In this document: one piece after another, positions 1 through 8,298 of the stretch
Numbering within the stretch: position 1 is the first letter of the stretch
How the letters are laid out: each line of letters begins with the position of its first letter
DNA from: Bordetella parapertussis
GTDB lineage: Bacteria; Pseudomonadota; Gammaproteobacteria; Burkholderiales; Burkholderiaceae_B
Reading direction: 5' to 3'
Assembly: GCA_945903445.1 (NCBI GenBank)
Contig: CAMDNZ010000011.1
Location: forward strand, 14,545 to 78,544
DNA: 64,000 nucleotides
The notes under the pieces: generated by a model
Database searches by the model: none
What the model saw: the letters and a program-made list of their open reading frames with translations, nothing else
What the model was told of the DNA's origin: nothing
Program-made: the position numbers and the translations under genes

Positions 1-1061
1 TTGTAAATGGAGGCGCGCATGCCGCCCACGCTCTTGTGACCCTTTAACTGCATCAACCGGGCTTCGGACGCGCCTTGCAGAAAAGCGTCGTTGAGCGTTT
101 CGTCGGCCAAAATGAACGGCACGTTCATGCGCGAGCGTACCGGCCCATGCACCGGATTGCGATAGAACTCGGTGCTGTCCACATAGCCGTACAACAATTG
201 GGCCTTGGCGATATTGGCCGCCTCGACCGCCGCCAGACCACCCTGGGCCTTGATCCACTTGAACACCAAACCGGCGATGTAAATCGCGTAGGTGGGCGGC
301 GTATTGAAGCGCGAGTGCTCGGCGGCCACATTCATGTAGTCGAAAGCCGAGGGGCAGATCGCCAGGGCGTTGCCGATCAGATCGCGCCGAACGATGACCA
401 TCGTCACACCGGCCGGACCGGCGTTCTTCTGCGCACCGGCATACACCATGCCGGTTGCCGTCACGTCCAGAGGGCGCGACAGAAAATGGCTGGAGGCATC
501 CACGACCAATGGCACATCGGGTGCGCCGTAATCGCTCGGGGCGGGCAAGGATTCGATCTCGACACCACCAATCGTTTCGTTGCTGCACAGATGCAGGTAG
601 GCCGCATCCTGGCGCACCTGCCACTGCGCTACCGGCGGCACCCAAGCGAACGGCGCATAGCTGCGACCGTCGATCTGGGTGGTGGCATCGCTAGCAGCAG
701 CGATGCGCGCATCGCCGTACTTGCCGGCTTCCTTGTGCGAACGTTTGGACCAGTGTCCGGTGACGACGAAATCGGCAACGGGCGTGCCCACCCGGCCCAT
801 CAGATTCAAAGGAACGATGGCGTTCTCGGCAGTGGCGCCGCCCTGCATGAACATCACGGCGTAATTCGCCGGAATGTTCAGCAATTCGCGCAGATCGGCT
901 TCAGCATCGTCGCAGATCTGCGTGAACTCTTTACCGCGATGGCTCATTTCCATCACGGACATACCGCTGCCCCCCCAGTCCAGCATTTCGGCCGCGGCCT
1001 GCTGCAACACCGACACGGGCAAGGCCGACGGGCCTGCCGAGAAATTCCAGGGTCGCGTCAT
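1..1061 (-). CDS. serC: Phosphoserine aminotransferase SerC (3' end cut off by window edge)
   Basis: PLP-dependent aminotransferase that makes 3-phosphoserine in serine biosynthesis and also serves pyridoxal phosphate biosynthesis. The reading frame begins TRPWNFSAGPSALP and continues with GSGMSVMEMSHR and FMQGGATAENAI, all hallmarks of SerC. About 353 codons are present and the last roughly 25 residues lie beyond position 1; the visible end reads GHKSVGGMRASIY, the usual penultimate segment. Two adjacent ATGs exist (1064 and 1061). I chose 1061 because the AAGGA ribosome site is then about 7 bases away and the N-terminus matches relatives; the 1064 ATG overlaps the gyrA stop as ATGA. It is translationally coupled to gyrA upstream. 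Confidence 0.95.
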   Translation of the reverse strand, partial: MTRPWNFSAGPSALPVSVLQQAAAEMLDWGGSGMSVMEMSHRGKEFTQICDDAEADLRELLNIPANYAVMFMQGGATAENAIVPLNLMGRVGTPVADFVVTGHWSKRSHKEAGKYGDARIAAASDATTQIDGRSYAPFAWVPPVAQWQVRQDAAYLHLCSNETIGGVEIESLPAPSDYGAPDVPLVVDASSHFLSRPLDVTATGMVYAGAQKNAGPAGVTMVIVRRDLIGNALAICPSAFDYMNVAAEHSRFNTPPTYAIYIAGLVFKWIKAQGGLAAVEAANIAKAQLLYGYVDSTEFYRNPVHGPVRSRMNVPFILADETLNDAFLQGASEARLMQLKGHKSVGGMRASIY

Positions 1062-3766
1062 CATTCGTCCTTCGATTCACCGCCGTCTTCGGGCGTGCTG
1101 TTGTCTTCATCCAATTTCGACGGCATGTCACCGGCGAATTCGTCGCCTGGTGCCGGGTCAGCCCCAGCATCCAAACCGCCCTCGTCGGCTTCATCGGCAT
1201 CGCTTTCGACCACCCGGCGCACGCCCGACAGGCTGCTGCCATCGTCGACGCTGATCAGCGTGACGCCCTGGGTCGCCCGGCCCATCTCGCGGATCTCGCT
1301 GACCCGGGTGCGTACCAGCACGCCAGCCGTGGTGATCAACATGATTTCATCGGACGGACGCACCAGCACGGCGCCCACGACCTTGCCGTTTCGCGAGGAC
1401 GTCTGAATCGCGATCATGCCCTTGGTGCCGCGACCATGGCGGGTGTATTCGCCAATCGGGGTACGCTTACCGAAGCCATTGTGGGTGGCGGTCAGCACGC
1501 TTTGCGTCTCGTCGCTGGCCACCAACATGGCGATCACCGACTGACCGTCTTCGAGCATCATGCCGCGCACGCCGCGAGCGTTACGACCCATCGGGCGAAC
1601 GTCGCCTTCGTCGAAACGCACGGCCTTGCCGGCATCGGAGAACAACATGACGTCATGCGCGCCATCGGTTAGATCGGCGCCGATCAGGTAATCGCCCTCG
1701 TCCAGATCGACGGCGATGATGCCGGCCTTACGAGGATTGGAGAAATCCGACAACGGCGTTTTCTTGACCGTGCCGCGCGAAGTGGCCATGAAGACATAGT
1801 GATCGTCGCTGAACACCTTGACCGGCAGCACCACGGTAACCTTTTCGCCGTCGGCCAGCGGGAACATGTTGACGATCGGACGACCACGCGAGCCGCGCGA
1901 GCCCTGCGGCACTTCCCACACCTTCAACCAGTAGATACGGCCGCGATTCGAGAAGCACAATAGGAAGTCGTGGGTGTTGGCGATAAACAACTGATCGATC
2001 CAATCGTCTTCCTTCATCGCTGTGGCTTGTTTGCCACGCCCGCCGCGTTTCTGCGCGCGGTATTCCGACAGCGGCTGGCTCTTGATGTAGCCGCCGTGCG
2101 ACAGCGTGACCACCATATCTACCGGTGTGATGAGATCTTCGGTGTCCAACTCGTAGGCATTGACTTCGATGTGCGAGCGACGGGCATCTTTGGTGCCCAC
2201 CGAGAACTCGGCCTTGATGGCCTGAAGTTCGTCGCCGATGATCGTCGTGATGCGCTCGGGGCGGGCCAGAATATCCAGCAGATCGGCGATGGTGGCCATG
2301 ATGTCGCCGTACTCGCTCAATACCTTGTCCTGCTCCAGGCCGGTCAGGCGTTGCAGGCGCATGTTCAAGATTTCCTGAGCCTGCACTTCGCTCAGGTAAT
2401 ACAGGTTGTCGGATTGCAGACCGAAAGCGATCGCCAGATCGTCGGGACGGAACGCCGCCTGACCACCCGGCGCATCGCCCTCAACGCGCGACAACATCTC
2501 GCGCACCAGCGACGAATCCCAACCCCGTGCCATCAGTTCCTGACGCGCCACCGGTGGGGTCGGCGCGGCACGGATGATAGCGATGAAGTCGTCGATGTTG
2601 GCCAGCGCCACGGCCAGACCCTCCAGCACGTGGCCACGCTCGCGCGCCTTGCGCAGCTGGAACACCGTGCGACGCGTCACCACTTCGCGGCGATGCGACA
2701 GGAAATACTCGACCATCTGCTTCAAATTCAGCAAGCGCGGCTGGCCGTCGACCAGTGCGACCATGTTCATGCCGAAGGTGTCTTGCAGCTGGGTGTGCTT
2801 ATACAGATTGTTCAGCACCACTTCCGGTACTTCGTCGCGCTTGAGCTCGATCACCAGACGCATGCCGTCTTTATCGGACTCGTCGCGAATATCGGAGATG
2901 CCTTCGATCTTCTTCTCGTTGACGAGTTCGGCAATACGCTCTTGCAGAGTTTTCTTGTTGACCTGATAGGGCAACTCGTCGACCACGATAGCCTGACGAT
3001 TATTGCTGCCCTTGATGTCCTCGAAGTGCGTCTTGGCACGCATGACCACACGACCACGACCGGTGCGATAGCCATCGCGCACCCCGGACATGCCGTAAAT
3101 GATGCCGCCCGTGGGAAAATCGGGGGCCGGAATGATTTCGATCAATTCGTCGATCGAGCAGCCCGGATTGCGCAGGCAATACAGGCAACCGTCGATGGTT
3201 TCTTGCAAGTTATGCGGCGGAATGTTCGTAGCCATGCCCACGGCGATACCGGAGCTGCCGTTGACCAGCAGATTGGGCAGGCGCGAAGGCAACAACAACG
3301 GCTCGTGTTCGCTGCCATCGTAGTTAGGTCCGAAATCGACGGTTTCCTGATCGATGTCGGCCAACAGTTCATGGGCGATCTTAGCCAGACGGATTTCGGT
3401 ATAGCGCATCGCCGCAGCATTATCGCCGTCGATGGAGCCGAAGTTGCCCTGACCGTCGACCAACATATAGCGCAGCGAAAAATCCTGCGCCATCCGGACG
3501 ATGGTGTCGTAGACCGCCGAATCGCCGTGCGGGTGATATTTACCGATCACGTCGCCGACAACGCGCGCCGACTTCTTATAAGCGCGGTTCCAGTCGGTGT
3601 TCAACTCGTGCATCGCGAACAACACGCGCCGGTGTACGGGCTTCAGTCCGTCTCGCACATCGGGGAGCGCACGCCCCACAATCACGCTCATGGCGTAATC
3701 GAGGTAGCTGCGGCGCATCTCTTCTTCCAATGCGATTGGAAGCATTTCCTTGGCGAAGGAATCCAT
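1061..3766 (-). CDS. gyrA: DNA gyrase subunit A
   Basis: Catalytic strand-passage subunit of DNA gyrase, acting with GyrB to introduce negative supercoils. The 901-residue protein has the breakage-reunion domain with catalytic Tyr122 (AAAMRYTE), the quinolone region HPHGDSAVYD with Ser83 and Asp87 in the susceptible form, a GyrA-box-like segment QKRGGRGK at the start of the C-terminal beta-pinwheel, and a strongly acidic tail rich in Asp and Glu. No clear Shine-Dalgarno sequence precedes the ATG; the leader just upstream is A/T-rich. The stop overlaps the start of serC, so both are probably cotranscribed. Confidence 0.98.
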   Translation of the reverse strand: MDSFAKEMLPIALEEEMRRSYLDYAMSVIVGRALPDVRDGLKPVHRRVLFAMHELNTDWNRAYKKSARVVGDVIGKYHPHGDSAVYDTIVRMAQDFSLRYMLVDGQGNFGSIDGDNAAAMRYTEIRLAKIAHELLADIDQETVDFGPNYDGSEHEPLLLPSRLPNLLVNGSSGIAVGMATNIPPHNLQETIDGCLYCLRNPGCSIDELIEIIPAPDFPTGGIIYGMSGVRDGYRTGRGRVVMRAKTHFEDIKGSNNRQAIVVDELPYQVNKKTLQERIAELVNEKKIEGISDIRDESDKDGMRLVIELKRDEVPEVVLNNLYKHTQLQDTFGMNMVALVDGQPRLLNLKQMVEYFLSHRREVVTRRTVFQLRKARERGHVLEGLAVALANIDDFIAIIRAAPTPPVARQELMARGWDSSLVREMLSRVEGDAPGGQAAFRPDDLAIAFGLQSDNLYYLSEVQAQEILNMRLQRLTGLEQDKVLSEYGDIMATIADLLDILARPERITTIIGDELQAIKAEFSVGTKDARRSHIEVNAYELDTEDLITPVDMVVTLSHGGYIKSQPLSEYRAQKRGGRGKQATAMKEDDWIDQLFIANTHDFLLCFSNRGRIYWLKVWEVPQGSRGSRGRPIVNMFPLADGEKVTVVLPVKVFSDDHYVFMATSRGTVKKTPLSDFSNPRKAGIIAVDLDEGDYLIGADLTDGAHDVMLFSDAGKAVRFDEGDVRPMGRNARGVRGMMLEDGQSVIAMLVASDETQSVLTATHNGFGKRTPIGEYTRHGRGTKGMIAIQTSSRNGKVVGAVLVRPSDEIMLITTAGVLVRTRVSEIREMGRATQGVTLISVDDGSSLSGVRRVVESDADEADEGGLDAGADPAPGDEFAGDMPSKLDEDNSTPEDGGESKDE

Positions 3767-4079
3767 ATATATGACGATTTAAACCGTGGATGACACCCGG
3801 GCCCGGGCTAACGGGCGATTCTAACATTCGATTTTTGCTCGCCCGGACCCTGGTCTATATGGGCGGGTGGGGCGAGGCGAAAGCAGGTTAAGTCCGGCAC
3901 GATTCGTGCGTAGGCCCTTGCATCTGCCCTGTTGTCGAAAACCAACAGTAAGCGAACTACCGAGCTGGAAATAAGCGGAACTAGGCACCAAGGCCCTATT
4001 CGGGGGCACCAAATGCCTTAAGATTGTTTCCAGCACGCAGGAAAACCCAGTTGCAGGACTCTGAATTTTTTTTTAGCGT

Positions 4080-4088
4080 TGCTATACT
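4080..4088 (+). promoter_or_regulatory. Probable extended -10 promoter of ompA
   Basis: TGCTATACT lies 75 bases upstream of the ompA start: a TGN extension followed by TATACT. No good -35 box sits 17 bases upstream; the preceding stretch is a T-run. The remainder of the 397-base gap 3767-4163 between gyrA and ompA shows no gene or repeat that I recognise. Promoter assignment is inference from consensus only. Confidence 0.5.
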
Positions 4089-4163
4089 GGCCCCGTTTCC
4101 TGATGCGGCGGGGGTTCGCTGCGAGTCACCACTTATCCAGCTTCAAGCTCAACGAGGAGAAAC

Positions 4164-4748
4164 ATGAATAACCCCTCCAAATTCGCTCTGGCGCTCGCCT
4201 TTGCCGCTGTCACGGCCTCCGGTGCAGCTTCCGCGCAGACCGTCGACAACTGGCAAAGCCCGTTCGGCGGCGTCTGGAAAAACGGCACGAACGAATTGTG
4301 CTGGCGCAATGCGTTCTGGACGCCTGCTACCGGTATCCCCGGTTGCGACGGCGTACCGGTTGCCCAAGCGCCCCGTGCCCCGGCGCCTACGCCCATGGCC
4401 AGCAAGGTCGTCTTTAATGCAGACGCCTTCTTCGACTTCGACAAGTCGACCCTCAAACCCGAAGGTCGCCAGCTGCTCGACCAAGTCGCTCAGCAGGCAC
4501 AAGGCTTGAACCTCGAAACCATCATCGCCGTCGGCCACACCGACTCGATTGGTACCGATGCGTACAACCAGAAGCTGTCCGAGCGTCGCGCTGCTTCGGT
4601 CAAGACCTACTTGACCAGCAAGGGCGTGCCTGCTGATCGCATCTACACCGAAGGCAAGGGCGAAACCCAGCCGGTGGCTTCCAACGCCACTCGCGAAGGT
4701 CGCGCTCAAAACCGTCGCGTGGAAGTCGAGATCGTCGGCAGCCGCTAA
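4164..4748 (+). CDS. ompA: OmpA-family outer membrane protein (peptidoglycan-binding type)
   Basis: A 194-residue protein with a clear Sec signal peptide ending ASA before QTVDNW at about residue 24. There is a short proline/alanine linker and a C-terminal OmpA domain from about residue 80 (FFDFDKSTL, VGHTDSIGTDAYNQKLSERRA, NRRVEVEI). It lacks the N-terminal eight-stranded barrel of enteric OmpA and resembles the short OmpA proteins of Bordetella, which anchor the outer membrane to peptidoglycan through the Asp and Arg of the domain. GAGGAGA lies just before the ATG. A strong terminator follows at 4771-4802, so it is probably transcribed alone at high level. Confidence 0.95.
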   Translation: MNNPSKFALALAFAAVTASGAASAQTVDNWQSPFGGVWKNGTNELCWRNAFWTPATGIPGCDGVPVAQAPRAPAPTPMASKVVFNADAFFDFDKSTLKPEGRQLLDQVAQQAQGLNLETIIAVGHTDSIGTDAYNQKLSERRAASVKTYLTSKGVPADRIYTEGKGETQPVASNATREGRAQNRRVEVEIVGSR

Positions 4749-4770
4749 TTGTCGCGCTAGCCGCTACAAT

Positions 4771-4802
4771 AAAGGGCCTCGCATTGCGGGGCCCTTTTTT
4801 TA
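4771..4802 (+). terminator. Rho-independent terminator after ompA
   Basis: An AAAGGGCC stem arm pairs with GGGCCCTTT across a short GC-rich loop and is followed by a run of seven T. It ends only about 18 bases before the ubiG start codon, so ubiG is expressed by read-through or from a promoter inside this gap. Confidence 0.85.
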
Positions 4803-4819
4803 TCTGTACGGAGTTCACC

Positions 4820-5551
4820 ATGCCTACCTCCACGGTCGAATCCCCTGCGAAAGCAGTCAACGTCAGCCAGGCCGAGATCGACAAGTTTGGTGCGCTGGCC
4901 TCACGTTGGTGGGATCCGGAAAGCGAATTCAAGCCCTTGCATGCCATCAATCCGCTCCGTTTGGGCTGGATTCAATCGCTCGCAGGTGGCCTGGCAGGCA
5001 AAACCGTATTAGATGTCGGCTGCGGTGGCGGCATTTTGTCGGAAAGCATGGCGGTCGCGGCAGCGACAGTCACTGGCATCGATCTGGCTGAAAAATCACT
5101 GCAGGTCGCCAAGTTGCACGGTCTGGAGACAGGCGTCAAGGTGGATTACCAAGCAATCGCCGTCGAAACCCTGGCCGAGCAGCGTCCGGCAAGCTTTGAT
5201 ATCGTGACCTGCATGGAAATGCTGGAACACGTGCCAGATCCCGGATCTATCGTTCGGGCCTGCTCGACCCTGGTTAAACCGGGTGGGTGGGTGTTTTTCT
5301 CGACGCTCAACCGCAACCCGAAGTCGTTCCTGTTTGCCATTATCGGTGCCGAATACGTGCTGCGACTCTTGCCGCGCGGCACGCACAGCTATGAAAGCTT
5401 CATCACCCCCAGCGAACTCGGCACAGCCGCGCGCGAGGCGGACCTCGACGTGCATTCGATGCGCGGCATGAGCTATAACCCGCTGACGCAGGTGTACGCC
5501 CTGGGCACCGACACCTCGGTCAATTATCTGATGGCGACGCGCAAGCCATGA
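4820..5551 (+). CDS. ubiG: Ubiquinone biosynthesis O-methyltransferase UbiG
   Basis: SAM-dependent methyltransferase performing both O-methylations of ubiquinone biosynthesis. The 243-residue protein has the family N-terminus (EIDKFGALASRWWDP), the SAM-binding VLDVGCGGG at residues 63-71 and the CMEMLEHVPDP motif. An in-frame ATG further upstream at 4784 lies inside the ompA terminator and is rejected; the chosen ATG has GGAG 6 bases ahead. The stop overlaps the gph start by four bases (ATGA), a translationally coupled pair found in many proteobacteria. Confidence 0.96.
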   Translation: MPTSTVESPAKAVNVSQAEIDKFGALASRWWDPESEFKPLHAINPLRLGWIQSLAGGLAGKTVLDVGCGGGILSESMAVAAATVTGIDLAEKSLQVAKLHGLETGVKVDYQAIAVETLAEQRPASFDIVTCMEMLEHVPDPGSIVRACSTLVKPGGWVFFSTLNRNPKSFLFAIIGAEYVLRLLPRGTHSYESFITPSELGTAAREADLDVHSMRGMSYNPLTQVYALGTDTSVNYLMATRKP

Positions 5552-6234
5552 ATACATTGGTCCTGTTCGACTTTGACGGCACCTTGGCCGATACGGCCCC
5601 CGATTTGGCCGCTGCCGCCAACCGTCAGGCGACTCGGGCCGGTCATCCACCGGCGCCCTACGAATCCTTGCGGGCCGTGGCATCCAAAGGGGCGCGTGGG
5701 CTGCTTAAGGTCGCGATGGGTTTGACGCCCGAAGACGCTGCCTTCGAAGAACACCGCAAACAGTTTCTGGACGATTACGCTGCGGCGTCCACCGTCAATA
5801 GCCGTTTGTTCGACGGCATCGACGGGCTGCTGGCCGATTTGACCGTCCGAGGCATCGGCTGGGGCATCGTCACCAACAAAGTGACCTATCTTGCCCAACC
5901 CATCGTGGCTCATCTGGGACTGCTGGATAACTGCGCCACATTGGTGTGCGGCGACACGACCGCTCACGCCAAGCCACACCCGCTTCCCTTGCTGCATGCC
6001 GCCGAACAGGCGGGGTATTTGGCTGAGGATTGCATTTACGTCGGCGACGACTTGCGCGACATTCAGGCGGCTCATGCCGCGGGTATGCCTGCGATTGCAG
6101 CCGCCTACGGCTATCTGGGCGAGAACGCCGACTTCACCCAGTGGTCGGCCGACGCACTGGCCGAGACGCCAGCCGATCTCTGGCCCGCCATCAAGACGCT
6201 AATGGCCAGGCGCGCAATGAGTCTCAGACTCTAG
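5548..6234 (+). CDS. gph: Phosphoglycolate phosphatase (HAD superfamily)
   Basis: HAD hydrolase that removes 2-phosphoglycolate. It is 228 residues long with motif I DFDGTLADT (nucleophile Asp8, Asp10), motif II VTNK near residue 110, the Lys of motif III in HAKPHP and motif IV YVGDDLRD. It overlaps ubiG by 4 bases; ubiG-gph pairing is common. A second HAD phosphatase of the same family lies at 54738-55409 beside rluC, so exact substrate division between the two is not decided by sequence alone. Confidence 0.9.
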   Translation: MNTLVLFDFDGTLADTAPDLAAAANRQATRAGHPPAPYESLRAVASKGARGLLKVAMGLTPEDAAFEEHRKQFLDDYAAASTVNSRLFDGIDGLLADLTVRGIGWGIVTNKVTYLAQPIVAHLGLLDNCATLVCGDTTAHAKPHPLPLLHAAEQAGYLAEDCIYVGDDLRDIQAAHAAGMPAIAAAYGYLGENADFTQWSADALAETPADLWPAIKTLMARRAMSLRL

Positions 6235-6410
6235 AGGTTTTGAACCCATATTGGTTCGCCGCGCAGTCGACCGCACAGTCATCCCCCAGAATCGACCGAC
6301 GAGTATCGACAATCTACAACGAGGCGCCCCATGCGCGATGCAAGACTTATTCTCGCACCTCGGGATATCAAGCCGGTCGCTCGAAGGAACTGCGGTACAA
6401 TCACCTCACT

Positions 6411-6777
6411 GGGGCCGATCCGGATTCGACGGGGGTCGCGAAACAGTGCAGGGCATGTCGAGCACCAGTTCGCTCGTAAATCCACTGGAAACAATACAAA
6501 CGCCAATCACGAGCGTTTCGCTCTCGCCGCTTAAGCGGTGAGCCGTTGCACTGATCTGTCCTTGGGTCAGGTGGGGTAAAACTCACAGCAACGTTATCTA
6601 CAAGGAATCGGGATCTGGCCGGGTCACACGCGTCAGGCCTTAAAACGATGTGAATCGCCTCTGTCCGGCCTGTCGATCGGCTAAGTCGGGGGTTAAAACT
6701 CAAATAGATCGACTACACATGTAGAACTGCCTGCGGAGGGCTCGCGGACGGGGGTTCAATTCCCCCCGGCTCCACCA
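6411..6777 (+). ncRNA. ssrA: Transfer-messenger RNA (tmRNA)
   Basis: The RNA starts GGGGCCGATCCGGATTCGAC and ends with the T-arm GGGTTCAATTCCCCC plus GGCTCCACCA, the standard 5' and 3' pieces of the tRNA-like domain. The tag reading frame is 6502-6534: GCC resume codon, then a sequence encoding ANHERFALAA and a TAA stop. Pseudoknot-type stems with the AAAACUC elements are visible downstream of the tag. TACAAT at 6395-6400 is a suitable -10 hexamer ten bases before the first nucleotide. Together with SmpB the RNA rescues stalled ribosomes and marks proteins for proteolysis. Confidence 0.97.
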
Positions 6778-6806
6778 GATTGATTATCGCGAAACAGTGC
6801 TAGACA

Positions 6807-6839
6807 AGGCGACTCAGACACCTGAGTCGCCTTTTTTTT
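6807..6839 (+). terminator. Terminator after tmRNA
   Basis: AGGCGACTCAG pairs perfectly with CTGAGTCGCCT over a short loop and is followed by eight T residues. It ends the ssrA transcript and separates it from the A+T-rich stretch 6841-6999, in which I see no other feature. Confidence 0.9.
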
Positions 6840-6999
6840 GCGCTAACGAGATGGAATTATAAAGTCCAAAAGTAACTAAGCCAACCGACGCGACAAAAGA
6901 ACCAAACGTAATGAAATTCATGAGACCTGTTTGAATATAATTTTTACAAAGCATCAGTTACTTAGGTTAGTTGCTTAGGATACATATGAATCTAAGAGT

Positions 7000-8199
7000 T
7001 TGAATATTGGGTTGGTAATGAAAGTCGTTAGTCCATGCAAGAACCCGACTGGCTCGTTGTCGATTGAGGTCGACCTGCGCGAAGGCGCCGATACGATCGT
7101 GTTTCACTTTTCCGATTGCAACACCGCACGTGGAAAATTCAATCGTTTTCCTACCCCCCGTGGGGTTTCCAACGTTTACCTCAACCCCGCCAATTCGAAT
7201 TGGTACCTCGATGGATTGCCAGACTTCGAGAATCTGAGCACAACGGTAGCAGCACTAAAATCGCTGGTACGTGACGCCGGTGCGTCCCAAATCGTTTGCA
7301 TTGGCAGTGGGATGGGTGCATGGGGTGCCGCGTATATTGCCCCTATGCTAGAGGCACAGATCGCCATCCTGTTCTCGCCAGAGCTCCGGCTCAATTGCGT
7401 CGGCAGCATCTCCTCGCAAAGCATAGCGCTTAAAGGCTCGACAGTTCCGACGATTCATGCCACGAGCGGCTGTCGATATGTCATGGTCGCTGGCATGATG
7501 TCCCCATGCAATATTTACAGCGCGGCTGCGTTTTTTGGCGATGCAGATCTGTCTACGTGCTATTTCATTCCCTGGATGGGTGCTGCCACGGATCAAGAGC
7601 TCAGTCGAATTGGCGTACTGAGTCAGGTGATCGAGAACGTTTTGAGCGGCCGCAATAGCCTCCTGATTCTCGACGCCATGAAATTTCAGAACCAAGCTTC
7701 GATAGCTGAGTTCTTTGTGGGTCGGGAATACAACATCAACACCATTGCCGCCTATATCGACAGATTCGAAAAAGAAATGGATGCCGAGACTTTTGTCACC
7801 GGCATCGTCCAGGATTTAATCAACAAAAAACTTTACTCGTGTGCTTTCGCACTCCTATGGTCGCGCTTCGAAAAGAACAGTCTATCGAGCAACTTAAAAA
7901 TGATGCTGCTGACGGCGGCCGGCAAAGCGAAGAAGCCGGCTCAGGTCCTGCGGGTTGCCGATGACATCTTGCAAGAGCGTGGTTACCGGAAGGATGCACT
8001 TTTTGCCAAGGCCCTGGCCCTCGAACGCCTCAACCGCATCCCTGAAGCGCGTGCAGAAATGTCCAGGCTATGCGTGGAGTATCTCCAGGATCCCATGTTC
8101 AAGGTGGCCAGCAAACGGCTGGCAGAGGTCCTCGATCCTATGGCTTTCCACATGCACAAACCAACCTACGTGCCTGGGTTCATGTCGAACACGCCATAA
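7000..8199 (+). CDS. Alpha/beta-hydrolase-like protein with helical repeat C-terminus, function unknown
   Basis: Unrecognised as a named gene. The first half looks like an alpha/beta hydrolase fold: VCIGSGMGAWGA near residue 100 fits a nucleophile elbow (G-x-S-x-G), preceded by NSNWYLDGLPDF, a pattern seen in hydrolase-like proteins of polysaccharide or glycan loci. The second half, from about residue 290, is helical with TPR-like pairs (ALLWSRFEK, AGKAKKPAQVLRVADDILQ, KALALERLNRIPEARAEM). The frame opens with TTG at 7000; ATG at 7018 is an equally good start. It has lower GC than its neighbours and sits directly after ssrA, a frequent integration site, so transfer is plausible. No signal peptide. 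Confidence 0.6.
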   Translation: MNIGLVMKVVSPCKNPTGSLSIEVDLREGADTIVFHFSDCNTARGKFNRFPTPRGVSNVYLNPANSNWYLDGLPDFENLSTTVAALKSLVRDAGASQIVCIGSGMGAWGAAYIAPMLEAQIAILFSPELRLNCVGSISSQSIALKGSTVPTIHATSGCRYVMVAGMMSPCNIYSAAAFFGDADLSTCYFIPWMGAATDQELSRIGVLSQVIENVLSGRNSLLILDAMKFQNQASIAEFFVGREYNINTIAAYIDRFEKEMDAETFVTGIVQDLINKKLYSCAFALLWSRFEKNSLSSNLKMMLLTAAGKAKKPAQVLRVADDILQERGYRKDALFAKALALERLNRIPEARAEMSRLCVEYLQDPMFKVASKRLAEVLDPMAFHMHKPTYVPGFMSNTP

Positions 8200-8298
8200 A
8201 CCCGGCAGTCGCGTAGTGCTTGGCGTGCCAGCCCATACCATTTCCAAGACCAGACCTTCTATACTCACGCGAACTTTCTATATTTGGATTGAATTCGC

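Noticed and set aside
75..1406. 443-codon plus-strand frame
   Set aside because: Antisense to serC and the end of gyrA, no support as a gene.
1970..3793. 607-codon open frame antisense to gyrA
   Set aside because: Shadow of gyrA; composition (Gln/His/Arg/Val-rich) typical of complementary frames.
6279..6506. Minus-strand frame across ssrA
   Set aside because: Antisense of the tmRNA; no evidence of coding.
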